From assembly GCA_016929775.1 (NCBI GenBank), contig JAFGIE010000011.1, positions 1 through 34,416 on the forward strand: a DNA stretch of 34,416 nucleotides, in the 5' to 3' direction. Shown here piece by piece: positions 24,806-33,367 of this stretch (positions within the stretch are counted from its first letter, which is position 1; every line of letters begins with the position of its first letter). The position numbers and the translations under genes are program-made. The notes below the pieces were generated by a model. It had not been told where the DNA came from. It was given only the letters and a program-made list of their open reading frames with translations, and did no database searches. Source of the stretch: Anaerolineae bacterium. Its GTDB lineage: Bacteria; Chloroflexota; Anaerolineae; JAFGEY01.

Positions 24806-25261
24806 TCACCCACTCCAAACAAACCGCATACCAACCCAGGTCGAGAGCAGGCCTAGGATAGCGCCGAGAAGGACCTGGAAAGGCGTATGCCCCAGCAGCT
24901 CCTTCAGCTTGGCGTCGCTGATCGGGTGTCCCTGAAACAGCTCCGCCACGATCTGGTTGAGCAGTGTGGCGTGGTGTCCGGCGGCGCGGCGCACGCCTGC
25001 AGCGTCATACATCACCACCGCAGCGACCCCCACCGCAAGCGCAAAGATAGGCGAACTGAGCCCTTCGCTCAGCGCGATCGCCATCGCTATGGCGCACACA
25101 AAGGCCGAGTGCGAGCTCGGCATACCTCCTGCCGACAGCAACAGCTCCCACACGAAGCGCCGATGGCGGGGATACGAAATGAGTGGTTTGCTGAGCTGCG
25201 CAAGAAGCCAGGCTACCATGCCATAGACCAGCGCTGTATTCGCCAGTAGATGCCGGATCAC
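24806..25261 (-). CDS. Divergent PAP2 (DUF212) membrane protein
   Basis: This 151-residue membrane protein has the DUF212 hallmarks GMPSSHSA, YDAAGVRRAAGHHATLLN and LKELLGHTPFQVLLGAILG, and four to five membrane segments. The family resembles PAP2 phosphatases and may act on prenyl or lipid phosphates; its role is not proven. The start is GTG at 25261, overlapping the xseB stop (GTGA), so translation is probably coupled. It is placed between xseB and the YfhO-family gene. Confidence 0.85.
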   Translation of the reverse strand: MIRHLLANTALVYGMVAWLLAQLSKPLISYPRHRRFVWELLLSAGGMPSSHSAFVCAIAMAIALSEGLSSPIFALAVGVAAVVMYDAAGVRRAAGHHATLLNQIVAELFQGHPISDAKLKELLGHTPFQVLLGAILGLLSTWVGMRFVWSG

Positions 25262-25464
25262 AGACCCGCCTCATCCCCAACGGCTTGACTCACCCGTAGC
25301 TCGGCCTGATCGAGCAGGCGCTGACAGTGGCGCGCCAGGAGCTGCCCACGCTCGTACAATGCCATCGTCTGCTCCAGCGTCAACTCCCCAGAGTCGAGCT
25401 GCTCCACGACTTCCGCCAAGGCGGCGAAGGCATCCTCGAAACCCATCTCGGGAACATCTGACAC
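25258..25464 (-). CDS. xseB: Exodeoxyribonuclease VII small subunit
   Basis: This 68-residue protein has the XseB pattern of two helices: FEDAFAALAEVVEQLDSGELTLEQTMALYERGQLLARHCQRLLDQAELRVSQ. It partners the large subunit XseA, encoded 10 nt upstream, in the complex that degrades single-stranded DNA. The start is GTG at 25464, 5 nt after GAGGAGGT; a shorter ATG start at 25446 is also possible. Confidence 0.92.
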   Translation of the reverse strand: MSDVPEMGFEDAFAALAEVVEQLDSGELTLEQTMALYERGQLLARHCQRLLDQAELRVSQAVGDEAGL

Positions 25465-25474
25465 TGCGACCTCC

Positions 25475-26671
25475 TCACCTCTCCTCGACGCGGGCGCCGA
25501 ATCTCCCGTCCACTACCGTCACTGTCACCAGGTCGCCCGCGTGCACCTGCGCCACGCTCCGCACCACCCGTTCGTCTGGCCCCCGGACGATGGCATACCC
25601 GCGCGCGAGCGCAGACTGCGGATCGAGTGCGGCTAGGCGTTGGCACAAGCCAGCTGCGCGCTCCCGTAGCAGAGTCAGGCGATACCGACTCAGCCGCTCG
25701 AGGTCGCGAGACAGATCGTCGACCCGCTGCCTGTGCTGTGATAGTCGCAGCGCTGGCGACGCACGGCGCAGGGCCTGGCGCTTCGCCTGCAGATCCAGCG
25801 CGATCTCCCGTAGGCGTCGCGCCATCAGATCGGCGAGGGCTGAAGACAGCGCCGACAGCTGCGCGCCGACCTCGACCTGATCGGGCACCGCCAGCTCGGC
25901 TGCCGCCGACGGCGTCGGGGCACGCACATCTGCCACAAAGTCAGCGATCGTCACGTCAACCTCGTGCCCCACGCCCGCGATCACGGGCACGGGCGACGCT
26001 GCGATCGCGCGCGCGACAGCCTCGTCGTTGAACGCCCACAGGTCCTCGATCGCCCCGCCGCCCCGCCCCACGATGATCACGTCGACGTCATCCCGCGCGT
26101 ACAGCGCGTCCAATGCCGCCACGATCTGTGCAGGCGCCTGATCTCCCTGTACCAGCGTCGGCGACAGCACGACTCGCACCATCGGCCAACGGCGGCGCAG
26201 CACGTTGAGGATATCCCGTAGCGCAGCCCCGGTCGCCGAAGTGACAATGCCGATGCAGCGCGGGAATGTCGGGAGAGCACGCTTGCGTGCCGCCGCAAAG
26301 AGCCCTTCCTCCGCCAGCTTTTCCTTCAGGGCCTCGTACTGCGCATAGAGCGCCCCTCGCCCTGCTGGCTGCATCGCATCGACATAGAACTGGTACTGAC
26401 CCTGCGGCTCATACACCGAGACACGCCCGTGTGCGCGGACCGCCTGTCCATCCTGCGGAGAGAACGTCAGCCGGTCCGCCAGCGACCGCCAGATCACAGC
26501 CCGGATCGCCGCCCCAGCGTCCTTGATCGTAAAGTAGCAGTGCCCCGATCGCGAGCGCGACCAGTTCGAGATCTCGCCCTCCAACCACAGGTCCTGCAGC
26601 AGGTCCTCCCGATCGAGCATCTGCTTGATATGACCCGTGATCTCGCTTACCGAATACACTCTCTGCCGCAT
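25475..26671 (-). CDS. xseA: Exodeoxyribonuclease VII large subunit
   Basis: This is a 398-residue protein. The N-terminal OB-fold domain (VYSVSEITGHIKQML...LWLEGEISNWSRSRSGHCYFTIKD) is followed by the catalytic core with SATGAALRDIL, the IIVGRGGGAIEDLWAFNDE segment and VGHEVDVTIADFVADVRAPTPSAAAE, all hallmarks of XseA. The C-terminus is coiled-coil-like. It forms exonuclease VII with XseB for single-strand DNA degradation in repair. The start is uncertain: ATG 26671 fits the family N-terminus, GTG and ATG codons further upstream (to 26704) are in frame, and the promoter predicts a start site near 26704. Confidence 0.9.
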   Translation of the reverse strand: MRQRVYSVSEITGHIKQMLDREDLLQDLWLEGEISNWSRSRSGHCYFTIKDAGAAIRAVIWRSLADRLTFSPQDGQAVRAHGRVSVYEPQGQYQFYVDAMQPAGRGALYAQYEALKEKLAEEGLFAAARKRALPTFPRCIGIVTSATGAALRDILNVLRRRWPMVRVVLSPTLVQGDQAPAQIVAALDALYARDDVDVIIVGRGGGAIEDLWAFNDEAVARAIAASPVPVIAGVGHEVDVTIADFVADVRAPTPSAAAELAVPDQVEVGAQLSALSSALADLMARRLREIALDLQAKRQALRRASPALRLSQHRQRVDDLSRDLERLSRYRLTLLRERAAGLCQRLAALDPQSALARGYAIVRGPDERVVRSVAQVHAGDLVTVTVVDGRFGARVEER

Positions 26672-26710
26672 AGGACGCCCCACATGCCTTTGACGCACCG
26701 ACATCGACCT

Positions 26711-26739
26711 ATATTAGCCCACGTTACGCCCCTTGTCAA
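26711..26739 (-). promoter_or_regulatory. SigA-type promoter for xseA-xseB-DUF212-YfhO
   Basis: On the minus strand TTGACA (26739-26734), a 17-nt spacer and TAATAT (26716-26711) give 10 of 12 consensus matches. Transcription would start near 26704, about 33 nt before the preferred xseA start. Confidence 0.6.
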
Positions 26740-26753
26740 ACCGATCCCGCTCC

Positions 26754-26781
26754 TTTCCACCGCTCCAGATCATGGTATAAT
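26754..26781 (+). promoter_or_regulatory. Extended -10 promoter for the prepilin peptidase gene
   Basis: TTTCCA (26754-26759), a 16-nt spacer and a perfect TATAAT (26776-26781) preceded by TGG, which gives an extended -10 (TGnTATAAT). Transcription starts near 26788, 25 nt before the ATG at 26813, which is preceded by GAGGAGG. Confidence 0.75.
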
Positions 26782-26812
26782 AGTCGAAACGCGCTATCGT
26801 TGAGGAGGACGC

Positions 26813-27613
26813 ATGCCCGCCCTACTCGTCCTTGCCGGCGTGCTTGCCGGCATCGCAATCAACGTACTCGGGGACGCCCTGCCGCGCGCGCGCCGTATCC
26901 AGGTCCCACGCTGCGCCGGATGCGATGCGCCGCGCCATCCACTGGCGTGGAGCGGCATCATAGCTTTGGTGACGCGGCACTCGCGCTGCCCACAGTGCAA
27001 TGCGCGCCTCTCCTCCCGCCACCTGATCGTCGAGCTGATCGCGCCGCTCCTGTTCCTAGCTTGTTGGGAACAGACAGGGACGACGCGCGTCACCCTATTC
27101 CGCATCCTGTATGTCGCGATCCTGATCCTGATCGCCGTCACCGACATCGAGCACCGCCTGATCCCGCACGTCGTCAGCCTGCCAGGCATCGCGCTCGCGA
27201 TCGCGGGAGCCTACCTGAGCCCTGCCTTTGACTCGCCCAAGCGTGCGCTGCTGGGAGGCGCCATCGGGCTCGCCGCCGCCTTGGTCCTCTTTGCCTTCGG
27301 CGCGCTTTTCGCGTCCTGCGTGGCGCGCGTACGGGGAGAGCCACTGCCAGGCCCAGCCCTTGGGTTCGGAGATGTCACACTCAGCGCCTTCTTGGGCCTG
27401 ATCCTCGGGGCGCCCGATATCATCTTTGCGCTCGTGATCGGCATTCTTGCCGGGTTCCTCGGTGCGGTCGCGTATCTCGTGGGCGGGCGTGCATTGGGCC
27501 GACAGCACGCGCTGTTCGGCACCTTTCTGCCCTACGGCCCCTTCCTGATCTTCGGTGGTGCGGTCATGCTCTTCTTCGGGGAGGCCTTTATGGCCTGGTA
27601 CATCGGTGGTTAG
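26813..27613 (+). CDS. Prepilin peptidase (type IV leader peptidase)
   Basis: This 266-residue integral membrane protein cleaves and N-methylates type IV pilin or pseudopilin signal peptides. The N-terminal domain has the paired Cys motifs CAGC (34-37) and CPQC (59-62), for metal binding and methylation. The aspartate protease signatures are intact: D111 in TDIEHRLIP and D187 in GFGDVTL. The remainder is membrane helices. It implies a pilus or secretion system elsewhere in the genome, as no pilins are seen nearby. The following gene starts 12 nt after its stop. Confidence 0.92.
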   Translation: MPALLVLAGVLAGIAINVLGDALPRARRIQVPRCAGCDAPRHPLAWSGIIALVTRHSRCPQCNARLSSRHLIVELIAPLLFLACWEQTGTTRVTLFRILYVAILILIAVTDIEHRLIPHVVSLPGIALAIAGAYLSPAFDSPKRALLGGAIGLAAALVLFAFGALFASCVARVRGEPLPGPALGFGDVTLSAFLGLILGAPDIIFALVIGILAGFLGAVAYLVGGRALGRQHALFGTFLPYGPFLIFGGAVMLFFGEAFMAWYIGG

Positions 27614-27625
27614 TGGAGTCGAACC

Positions 27626-29944
27626 ATGAGCCTCGACCTCGGCACACCCAAAGTACTGGAGCTGGTCCTCAAGCTCAAGCAGTACCCCATCCTGTCGGGA
27701 CCGATCCGGCAGCGTATGCGCGACGAGATCTTTCGGCGTGGGATCATCACACCCGCGGACTTTGAGCGCGAGGTGCGCAAGAAGGCTTACGAGTCGCAGG
27801 TCCGCGAGGGGCTGCACGAACCCGTCGTCGAGGAGACGAGCGAGCACTGGGAGCAACGGCTCGCCGTCATTCGCGACGACTTGACCGACTTTTACTTTGC
27901 GCACAACTGCCCGCCAGCCCTCTTTGAGCAGATCGTGCAAGAAGTTGTCAGCCCGCGGACGCCCGACGAGGACTTTGTGCTCAGCTTCAACCCTGAACTC
28001 GCGCCCTGGGCGATGCTCTTTGCGCGCGGCGAGGAGTACGAGAGCTACCCACCCGAGAAGCAAGCCAAGGTCCAGCATCACCTCAAAGAGATGGTCGTCG
28101 TGCTGACCAAGGGCATGCTCAGCGATCAGCTCGACTTTGTCGGACTGGCGCGCGAGTTCCTGACGATCCAGGACCTGAAGACGATCCGCCAGAGGCGCAT
28201 CGGTCGAGGCAAGGTCGGCGGCAAGTCCGCGGGCATGATGCTCGCCTACAAGATCATCGAGCGCCTCGGCCAGGCTCGCGAACCAGAGCTAGCCAAGCAC
28301 GTCACCATCCCCGAGTCCTACTTTATCGGCGCCGACGTGTTCTACGAGTTCCAGGCAATCAACGATCTGATTCGGTTCATGAACCAGAAGTACAAGAGCC
28401 TGGACGAGATCAGGGCCGAGTACCCGGCGCTGCGCCGCCAATATGTCGGCGGGGAGTTCCCTGAAGAGGTCAAGGTCCACTTGCGGGACCTGCTCGTGCA
28501 GATGGGCCAGTCGCCGATCGTCGTTCGTTCGAGCAGTCTGCTCGAGGACAACTTTGGCTTCTCGTTCGCGGGCAAGTACGACAGCTTCTTCCTGCCCAAC
28601 CAGGGCACGCCGGACAAAAACCTGCATGCCCTGCTGCGCGCCATCTCGGAGGTCTATGCCAGCGCACTCAGCCCGGATGCCCTCCAGTATCGCCGTCGAA
28701 TGGGACTGATCGACTATGATGAGCGCATGGCTGTCCTGATCCAGCGCGTCGTAGGCTCGCGCTACGGCGACTACTACTTCCCTGCCCTAGCTGGGGTCGG
28801 GTTCAGTCACAACCCCTTCCGCTGGAACGCGCGCATTCGCCGCGAGGACGGACTCGTACGACTCGTGTGGGGGCTCGGGACACGCGCCGTGGAGCGCGTC
28901 TCGGGTGACTACCCGCGCATGATCGCGCTCAGCCACCCGACACTCCGTCCCGAGATGGGCGTGCAGCAGGTAAGCAAGTACGCGCAACGTCTGGTCGACG
29001 TGTTGAACCTCAAGGAGAATGTGCCCGAGACACTGCCCGTATCCACGCTCCTGTCGAGCAGCTATTCCGGGATGAACTTGATCGCATCGATCAACCGCGG
29101 CGACTATGTCCAGCCCATCTTCTCGCTGTTGGAGGAACCTGACCCGCACACGCTGGTGCTCACGTTCGACAACCTGATCGCCAACACCAACTTTGTGCCA
29201 CTGCTCAAGTTCGTCCTCAGCACGCTCGAGGAGTACTATGGTCGCCCAGTGGACATCGAGTTCGCGGTCGAGCGGATCGGCGGTCGAGGCGCGTCCGAGA
29301 TCAACCTCTCACTCCTCCAGTGTCGTCCACTCAGCCTACACCGCAATGGACAGCCCGTAGCGATCCCGGACCAAGTGCAGCGCGAGCGCATCCTGTTCAC
29401 TGCCAACAAGCTCGTGCCCCACGGCGTGGTCTCCAACGTCCGGTACATCGTCTGGATCGACCCCGCTCGCTACGACAACGTTGCGGACGCAACCGAAAAG
29501 TCACAGGTCGCCCGCATCGTCGGGCAGCTCAACCAGCGCCTGCGAGACGAGACATTCATCCTGATGGGCCCAGGACGATGGGGCAGCTCCAACCTCAATC
29601 TGGGCGTCAAGGTCAGCTATGCCGACATCGACCACGCCCGCGTCCTGGTCGAGGTCGCACTCGCCCACGGCGAGCACGCCCCTGAGGCGTCCTACGGGAC
29701 CCACTTTTTCCAGGACCTGGTCGAGTCACGGATATACCCCCTCCCGATCTATCCTGACGATCCCGACACGGTCTTCAACTGGGACTTCTTTGAGGAAGCG
29801 CCGAACGTCCTCCGCCGGCTCTTGCCCGGCTGCAGTAACTGCGGGTGCATCAAGGTCATCGACGTCGCACAGGTCTCCGGCGGGCGCCTCCTCGAGATCG
29901 TGATGGATGGCGAACGGGACCGCGCGTTGGGCTACCTCAAGTAG
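27626..29944 (+). CDS. Orphan PEP/pyruvate-binding ATP-grasp protein
   Basis: This 772-residue protein has a PPDK_N-type (pyruvate phosphate dikinase/PEP synthase) nucleotide-binding domain: GRGKVGGKSAGMML (about 193-206) and an IVVRSSSLLEDNFGFSFAGKYDSFF segment (about 295-320). The central phosphohistidine domain (TGG-T-HAA type) and the PEP-binding barrel are not recognisable, so it is not a normal PEP synthase. The C-terminal third holds GPGRWGSSNLNLGVKVSY and YGTHFFQDLVESRIYPLPI, as in related uncharacterised bacterial proteins, and ends with a Cys group C736, C739 and C741 that could bind metal. ATG 27626 follows a GGAG site. Function unknown; ATP-dependent phosphoryl transfer is inferred. 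It shares a promoter with the prepilin peptidase gene. Confidence 0.75.
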   Translation: MSLDLGTPKVLELVLKLKQYPILSGPIRQRMRDEIFRRGIITPADFEREVRKKAYESQVREGLHEPVVEETSEHWEQRLAVIRDDLTDFYFAHNCPPALFEQIVQEVVSPRTPDEDFVLSFNPELAPWAMLFARGEEYESYPPEKQAKVQHHLKEMVVVLTKGMLSDQLDFVGLAREFLTIQDLKTIRQRRIGRGKVGGKSAGMMLAYKIIERLGQAREPELAKHVTIPESYFIGADVFYEFQAINDLIRFMNQKYKSLDEIRAEYPALRRQYVGGEFPEEVKVHLRDLLVQMGQSPIVVRSSSLLEDNFGFSFAGKYDSFFLPNQGTPDKNLHALLRAISEVYASALSPDALQYRRRMGLIDYDERMAVLIQRVVGSRYGDYYFPALAGVGFSHNPFRWNARIRREDGLVRLVWGLGTRAVERVSGDYPRMIALSHPTLRPEMGVQQVSKYAQRLVDVLNLKENVPETLPVSTLLSSSYSGMNLIASINRGDYVQPIFSLLEEPDPHTLVLTFDNLIANTNFVPLLKFVLSTLEEYYGRPVDIEFAVERIGGRGASEINLSLLQCRPLSLHRNGQPVAIPDQVQRERILFTANKLVPHGVVSNVRYIVWIDPARYDNVADATEKSQVARIVGQLNQRLRDETFILMGPGRWGSSNLNLGVKVSYADIDHARVLVEVALAHGEHAPEASYGTHFFQDLVESRIYPLPIYPDDPDTVFNWDFFEEAPNVLRRLLPGCSNCGCIKVIDVAQVSGGRLLEIVMDGERDRALGYLK

Positions 29945-29949
29945 CACCC

Positions 29950-30834
29950 TCAGTCGAGGATGATCTCAGCCCACGCGCGCGACACGTGGTAGGAGTCAAA
30001 GCTGTCCTGGTCCCCAACCGCCAGGATCACGTCGTAGCGTTCACCTGGGAAAAGCGCCTTGTCATACGGGTCGCCAGAGTCAAGCGGGATCATGAACTCG
30101 ATCACGGTGAATCCGTCGATCTCGCGTCCCCCATAGTCGATGATGTCGTCGCTGCCGCCGAGATCGGTGTCAGGTGGGTGCGAGTTGGGCCCAAACGGCT
30201 GGGCGCCGTACATGTCAGCCACGTACGTCCTGCTGCCCTGTACATACCCAAAGACATAGTTCGCGCCCCGCATCTGCTCCTCGGGTTCGATCCCGATCGA
30301 CAGCCATCCAAGCGTATAGCCAGACAGCGCACCGTAGAGGTACGTGTCATCCGTCCGCCAGTGGAACGTCACTCCGCCCCCCTCGATCTGGTGCGCATAC
30401 TCACCGTTCACGATCCGTCCGTCCGTCTCCAACACAGCGACCGTCGTCGCCGTGGGCGTCGGCGGCGCCTCGGTCGGCGTGGCAGTGACCGCGGCAGCCG
30501 ATGTGGCAGTCGCAGTCGGCGTCGACGTGGGAGGCGGCGCCGTTGGCGTTCCTGGGCCCGGCGTGTCTGTGGGCGGCGCGGGCGTAGCCGTCGGCGGCGC
30601 CGCTGTCGGTGACGCAAGCAGCGGCGTGTCCGCAACAGACTCGGTCGCAGTGGACGTGCTCGTGGCAACTGCCCCGGCAGAAGAGGCTCGCGTGTACGCG
30701 GGCAGCGGCGTCCAGGTCGCCTCCACCGGTGTGCTCTGCGCCAAGTCAACGGTCGCCTGCCGCGCGCAGCCCGCCGCAACCGCGCAGACAAGGAGACAGA
30801 AACCGATCCAGACCTTGGAGTTACTCGTCATCAT
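29950..30834 (-). CDS. DOMON-domain lipoprotein
   Basis: This is a 294-residue lipoprotein. A signal peptide ends in the lipobox VAAGC (C23). A Thr/Pro-rich linker at about 60-130 then leads to a DOMON domain at about 136-294: DGRIVNGEY, VTFHWRTDDTYLYGALSG, WLSIGIEPEEQMRGANYVFGYV, and the C-terminal SYHVSRAWAEIIL. Heme-b DOMON domains use a Met and a His as axial ligands; M188 and H283 sit where those would be, so heme binding is plausible but not proven. It diverges from a diheme ferric-reductase-like gene, so the two may form a surface-to-membrane electron path. Either of two adjacent ATGs could be used; the second (30831) is better spaced from the AGGAGG. Confidence 0.78.
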   Translation of the reverse strand: MMTSNSKVWIGFCLLVCAVAAGCARQATVDLAQSTPVEATWTPLPAYTRASSAGAVATSTSTATESVADTPLLASPTAAPPTATPAPPTDTPGPGTPTAPPPTSTPTATATSAAAVTATPTEAPPTPTATTVAVLETDGRIVNGEYAHQIEGGGVTFHWRTDDTYLYGALSGYTLGWLSIGIEPEEQMRGANYVFGYVQGSRTYVADMYGAQPFGPNSHPPDTDLGGSDDIIDYGGREIDGFTVIEFMIPLDSGDPYDKALFPGERYDVILAVGDQDSFDSYHVSRAWAEIILD

Positions 30835-30977
30835 CCCTCCTCACATAGCCTACAGGGTCACTGCCCAACCCTGGACCCTCGCTTGGGTGTCCGAAGGCTG
30901 AGCAAGCGACGTCTTGCACGCGTCGTGTCGTAGAACCCATCGAGCGCCCCCCCGGCACGATCGTGGGCACACACGCC

Positions 30978-31006
30978 TTGCCGGAATGACGCTCAAGAGC
31001 TATAAT
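30978..31006 (+). promoter_or_regulatory. SigA-type promoter for the ferric-reductase-like gene
   Basis: TTGCCG (30978-30983), a 17-nt spacer and a perfect TATAAT (31001-31006) start transcription near 31013. The leader of about 67 nt carries a GGAGGA site 6 nt before the ATG. The region 30835-30977 shows no comparable minus-strand promoter for the DOMON gene. Confidence 0.75.
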
Positions 31007-31079
31007 GCTACCCACCTGGCACAGCGCCGTTCGCCCCTGACCCGCGACGCGCCGCACATGATGCAGCGGAGGATGCTAG

Positions 31080-31706
31080 ATGAAACCCAAGAACACACGA
31101 TACCTGGTCCTGCTCGGAGTGGTCTCTCTCCTGATCACAGTTGGCCTCATCAGCCTCGATCCCCTGCCGAGCCAGGGAAGCGCTAGTGCGCTGCTCATCC
31201 GCGCAGCTGCCCTCTGGGGCTACCAGGCTGTCTTTCTCTCGATTCTCTCATCCCTCTATCTTCGGGAACTGGTGCGCTTCTTCGGTCGCCCCTTCGTCAA
31301 GGTCCACCACGTGGTGGCGGTGGGTGGGCTGGTCCTGATCACAGTCCATCCCCTGACGGTCGCCCTGCGCGCCGCCAGCGCCGCCGTGTTCCTGCCCCGC
31401 TTCGACTCGTTCCGCGTCTTCCTCACGCTCGGCGGTCGAGTCGCCTGGCCCTTGATCGTCATCGCAACGCTCGCCGCGCTCTTCCGGCGGCGGTTGAAGG
31501 TCAGCTGGCGGTTCGTGCACTTGTTGAACTATGTCGCGTTCCTGTTGGCTAGCGTCCACGCCGCCTTGATCGGCACTACATTCGTGGGCCAGGGGATCCG
31601 CCACATCGTGCTCCGGATCGTGGTCGGAGCGATGGCAGCCTCGACGATCCTCGTATTCGTACAGAAGCGTCGCGTCACTGCCAAGCGACAGCGCACACGG
31701 ACGTAG
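31080..31706 (+). CDS. Ferric-reductase-like diheme transmembrane protein
   Basis: This 208-residue membrane protein is of the ferric reductase/YedZ-MsrQ type. About six membrane segments contain the expected heme-b ligand His pairs, H76/H77 with H90 (HHVVAVGGLVLITVHP) and H147 with H160 (WRFVHLLNYVAFLLASVHA), separated by 13 residues in each helix. There is no FAD or NAD(P)H domain, so it would pass electrons from a partner such as quinol or a flavoprotein, or from the DOMON lipoprotein. The basic C-terminal tail (KRRVTAKRQRTRT) follows the last helix on the cytoplasmic side. The start ATG follows GGAGGA at good spacing. Confidence 0.82.
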   Translation: MKPKNTRYLVLLGVVSLLITVGLISLDPLPSQGSASALLIRAAALWGYQAVFLSILSSLYLRELVRFFGRPFVKVHHVVAVGGLVLITVHPLTVALRAASAAVFLPRFDSFRVFLTLGGRVAWPLIVIATLAALFRRRLKVSWRFVHLLNYVAFLLASVHAALIGTTFVGQGIRHIVLRIVVGAMAASTILVFVQKRRVTAKRQRTRT

Positions 31707-31726
31707 GCTCTCGGGCGCGCTCCCCA

Positions 31727-31763
31727 CGCCTCTCGCGACAGTGCCCTCCCGTTCAGAGAGGCG
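31727..31763. terminator. Stem-loop region between convergent genes
   Basis: CGCCTCTC (31727-31734) and GAGAGGCG (31756-31763) pair over a 21-nt loop. An alternative pairing of CCACGCC (31724-31730) with GGCGTGG (31769-31775) is mutually exclusive with it. It may end both convergent transcripts; the long loop makes this weak. Confidence 0.35.
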
Positions 31764-31778
31764 CCGCCGGCGTGGCTA

Positions 31779-33242
31779 CTATCCCAGGTCAGCGGCAGTG
31801 CGCTGTGCGTCCAGGTGCGCGGTCAACACTTGGCGTACCACCTGCGGATTGGCCTTGCCTTGCGACGCGCGCATCACCTGCCCGAAAAAGAACCCGGCGA
31901 CGGACGTCTTGCCTGCCAGGTACTCCTGCAGCGCGTCGGGGTGCTCTGCCACGGCGCGCACGACCAGTCGGCGGATCTGGTCCTCATCGCTCACCTGCGC
32001 CAGCCCCTGCTCAGCGATGATCTCTGCTGCGCCACGACCGGTGGCAAACATGTCCGCCAGGACCCCCTTTGCCGTGTTCACGTTGATCGCGCCCTGCTCG
32101 ACCTCAGCCAGCAGGCTCGCTAGCGCCCCTGGGCTGACGGTCGAATCGGCGATCGAGAGCCCTTGCTCGTTCAGAAGGCGAAACAGCTCTCCCGTGATCC
32201 AGTTGCAGACGGTTGCGGGCTCGATGCCAGCCCCCCTGCCCTCGATCACGCAGTCCTCAAAAAAGGCGCCCAGCTCCGCCTCCGACGCCAGGATCTCCGC
32301 ATCTTCGGTGCGCAGTCCGTATGCGGATACCAGGCGATCCCGCCGCGCCCCTGGAAGCTCTGGCAGCGCAGCCCGGACCCGGTCCACATAGGCAGCGTCG
32401 ATCTCGATCGGCGCCAGATCCGGCTCTGGGAAATAGCGGTAATCCTGGGCCTGCTCCTTGCTGCGCTGCACCACTGTGTGGTTGTCGCGTTCATTCCAGC
32501 CCATGGTCACCTGTTCGACCCGTCCCCCGGACGAGATCACGTCGATCTGGCGAGCAACCTCGTACTCGATTGCCTGCTTGACCGAACGGAACGAGTTCAG
32601 GTTCTTGATCTCCGTCTTGACCCCGAGCGCCGTGCTGCCCACTGGTCGCACCGAGACGTTTGGCTCGCAGCGCATCGCTCCCTTTTCCATGTCCGCCGTG
32701 CTCACCTCGAGCGCTCGCAGGATCGCGCGCAGGTGGACCAGGAAGCACCTCGCCTCTTCTCCAGATCGGATGTCGGGTTCGGTGACGATCTCGAGCAGTG
32801 GAACGCCGCTCCGGTTAAAGTCGACCAGACTCGCTCCCTCGACGTGGAACTCTTTGGCCGTATCCTCCTCCAGGTGTGCGCGCCGAATGCGGATCCGTCG
32901 CTTCGCGCCCTCGACCTCGATGTCAAGCCAGCCATCACGGCACAAGGGCAGGTCGTACTGCGAGATCTGGTACCCCTTGGGCAAGTCCGGGTAGGTGTAG
33001 TTCTTGCGATCGAACTTGGAGAACGGCGCGATCTGGCAGTTGAGCGCCAGGCCCACCCGCACGGCATACTCGATCGCACGCGCGTTGACGACGGGAAGCA
33101 CGCCTGGGTATCCCATACAGACGGGGCACACGTGCGTGTTCGCCTCGGCGCCGAAAAAGCCCGCGCTGCACCCACAGAACATCTTGGAGTGGGTACACAG
33201 CTCGGCGTGCACCTCCATGCCGATCACGGCTTCATAGTCCAT
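31779..33242 (-). CDS. gatB: Asp-tRNA(Asn)/Glu-tRNA(Gln) amidotransferase subunit B
   Basis: This 487-residue protein is the tRNA-binding kinase subunit of the GatCAB complex, which converts misacylated Glu-tRNA(Gln) and Asp-tRNA(Asn). The N-terminus [13 protein letters not shown] and the zinc-binding CGC...CPVC (C23, C25, C39, C42) are typical. [21 protein letters not shown] and [20 protein letters not shown] catalytic segments follow, then the helical and tail (GatB/YqeY) domain. Upstream in-frame codons would add 25 residues; GAGGAG just before ATG 33242 fixes the start. The gatC and gatA genes are not in this window. It is driven by the promoter at 33300-33328, divergent from dus. Confidence 0.96.
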   Translation of the reverse strand: MDYEAVIGMEVHAELCTHSKMFCGCSAGFFGAEANTHVCPVCMGYPGVLPVVNARAIEYAVRVGLALNCQIAPFSKFDRKNYTYPDLPKGYQISQYDLPLCRDGWLDIEVEGAKRRIRIRRAHLEEDTAKEFHVEGASLVDFNRSGVPLLEIVTEPDIRSGEEARCFLVHLRAILRALEVSTADMEKGAMRCEPNVSVRPVGSTALGVKTEIKNLNSFRSVKQAIEYEVARQIDVISSGGRVEQVTMGWNERDNHTVVQRSKEQAQDYRYFPEPDLAPIEIDAAYVDRVRAALPELPGARRDRLVSAYGLRTEDAEILASEAELGAFFEDCVIEGRGAGIEPATVCNWITGELFRLLNEQGLSIADSTVSPGALASLLAEVEQGAINVNTAKGVLADMFATGRGAAEIIAEQGLAQVSDEDQIRRLVVRAVAEHPDALQEYLAGKTSVAGFFFGQVMRASQGKANPQVVRQVLTAHLDAQRTAADLG

Positions 33243-33299
33243 GCACAGCTCCTCGTGGCTCCACCCGTCTAGCGCCTTGTGCCGCCGCCTCACATCCCG

Positions 33300-33328
33300 A
33301 TTATACCATGCCCACAAGCCAGAACCAA
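33300..33328 (-). promoter_or_regulatory. Extended -10 promoter for gatB
   Basis: On the minus strand TTGGTT (33328-33323), a 17-nt spacer and TATAAT (33305-33300) preceded by TGG, an extended -10. Transcription starts near 33293, about 51 nt before gatB. Its -35 box lies 1 nt from that of the dus promoter. Confidence 0.75.
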
Positions 33329-33329
33329 C

Positions 33330-33358
33330 TTGAGATTTGCCCGTAAGTCGTCTATAAT
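33330..33358 (+). promoter_or_regulatory. Near-consensus SigA promoter for the dihydrouridine synthase gene
   Basis: TTGAGA (33330-33335), a 17-nt spacer and a perfect TATAAT (33353-33358). Transcription is predicted near 33365, only about 3 nt before the ATG at 33368, so the mRNA may be leaderless. Confidence 0.8.
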
Positions 33359-33367
33359 GCCCCCGCT

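Noticed and set aside
32163..33272. 369-residue plus-strand frame opposite gatB
   Set aside because: Antisense to a canonical gatB with intact motifs; no Shine-Dalgarno or domain.
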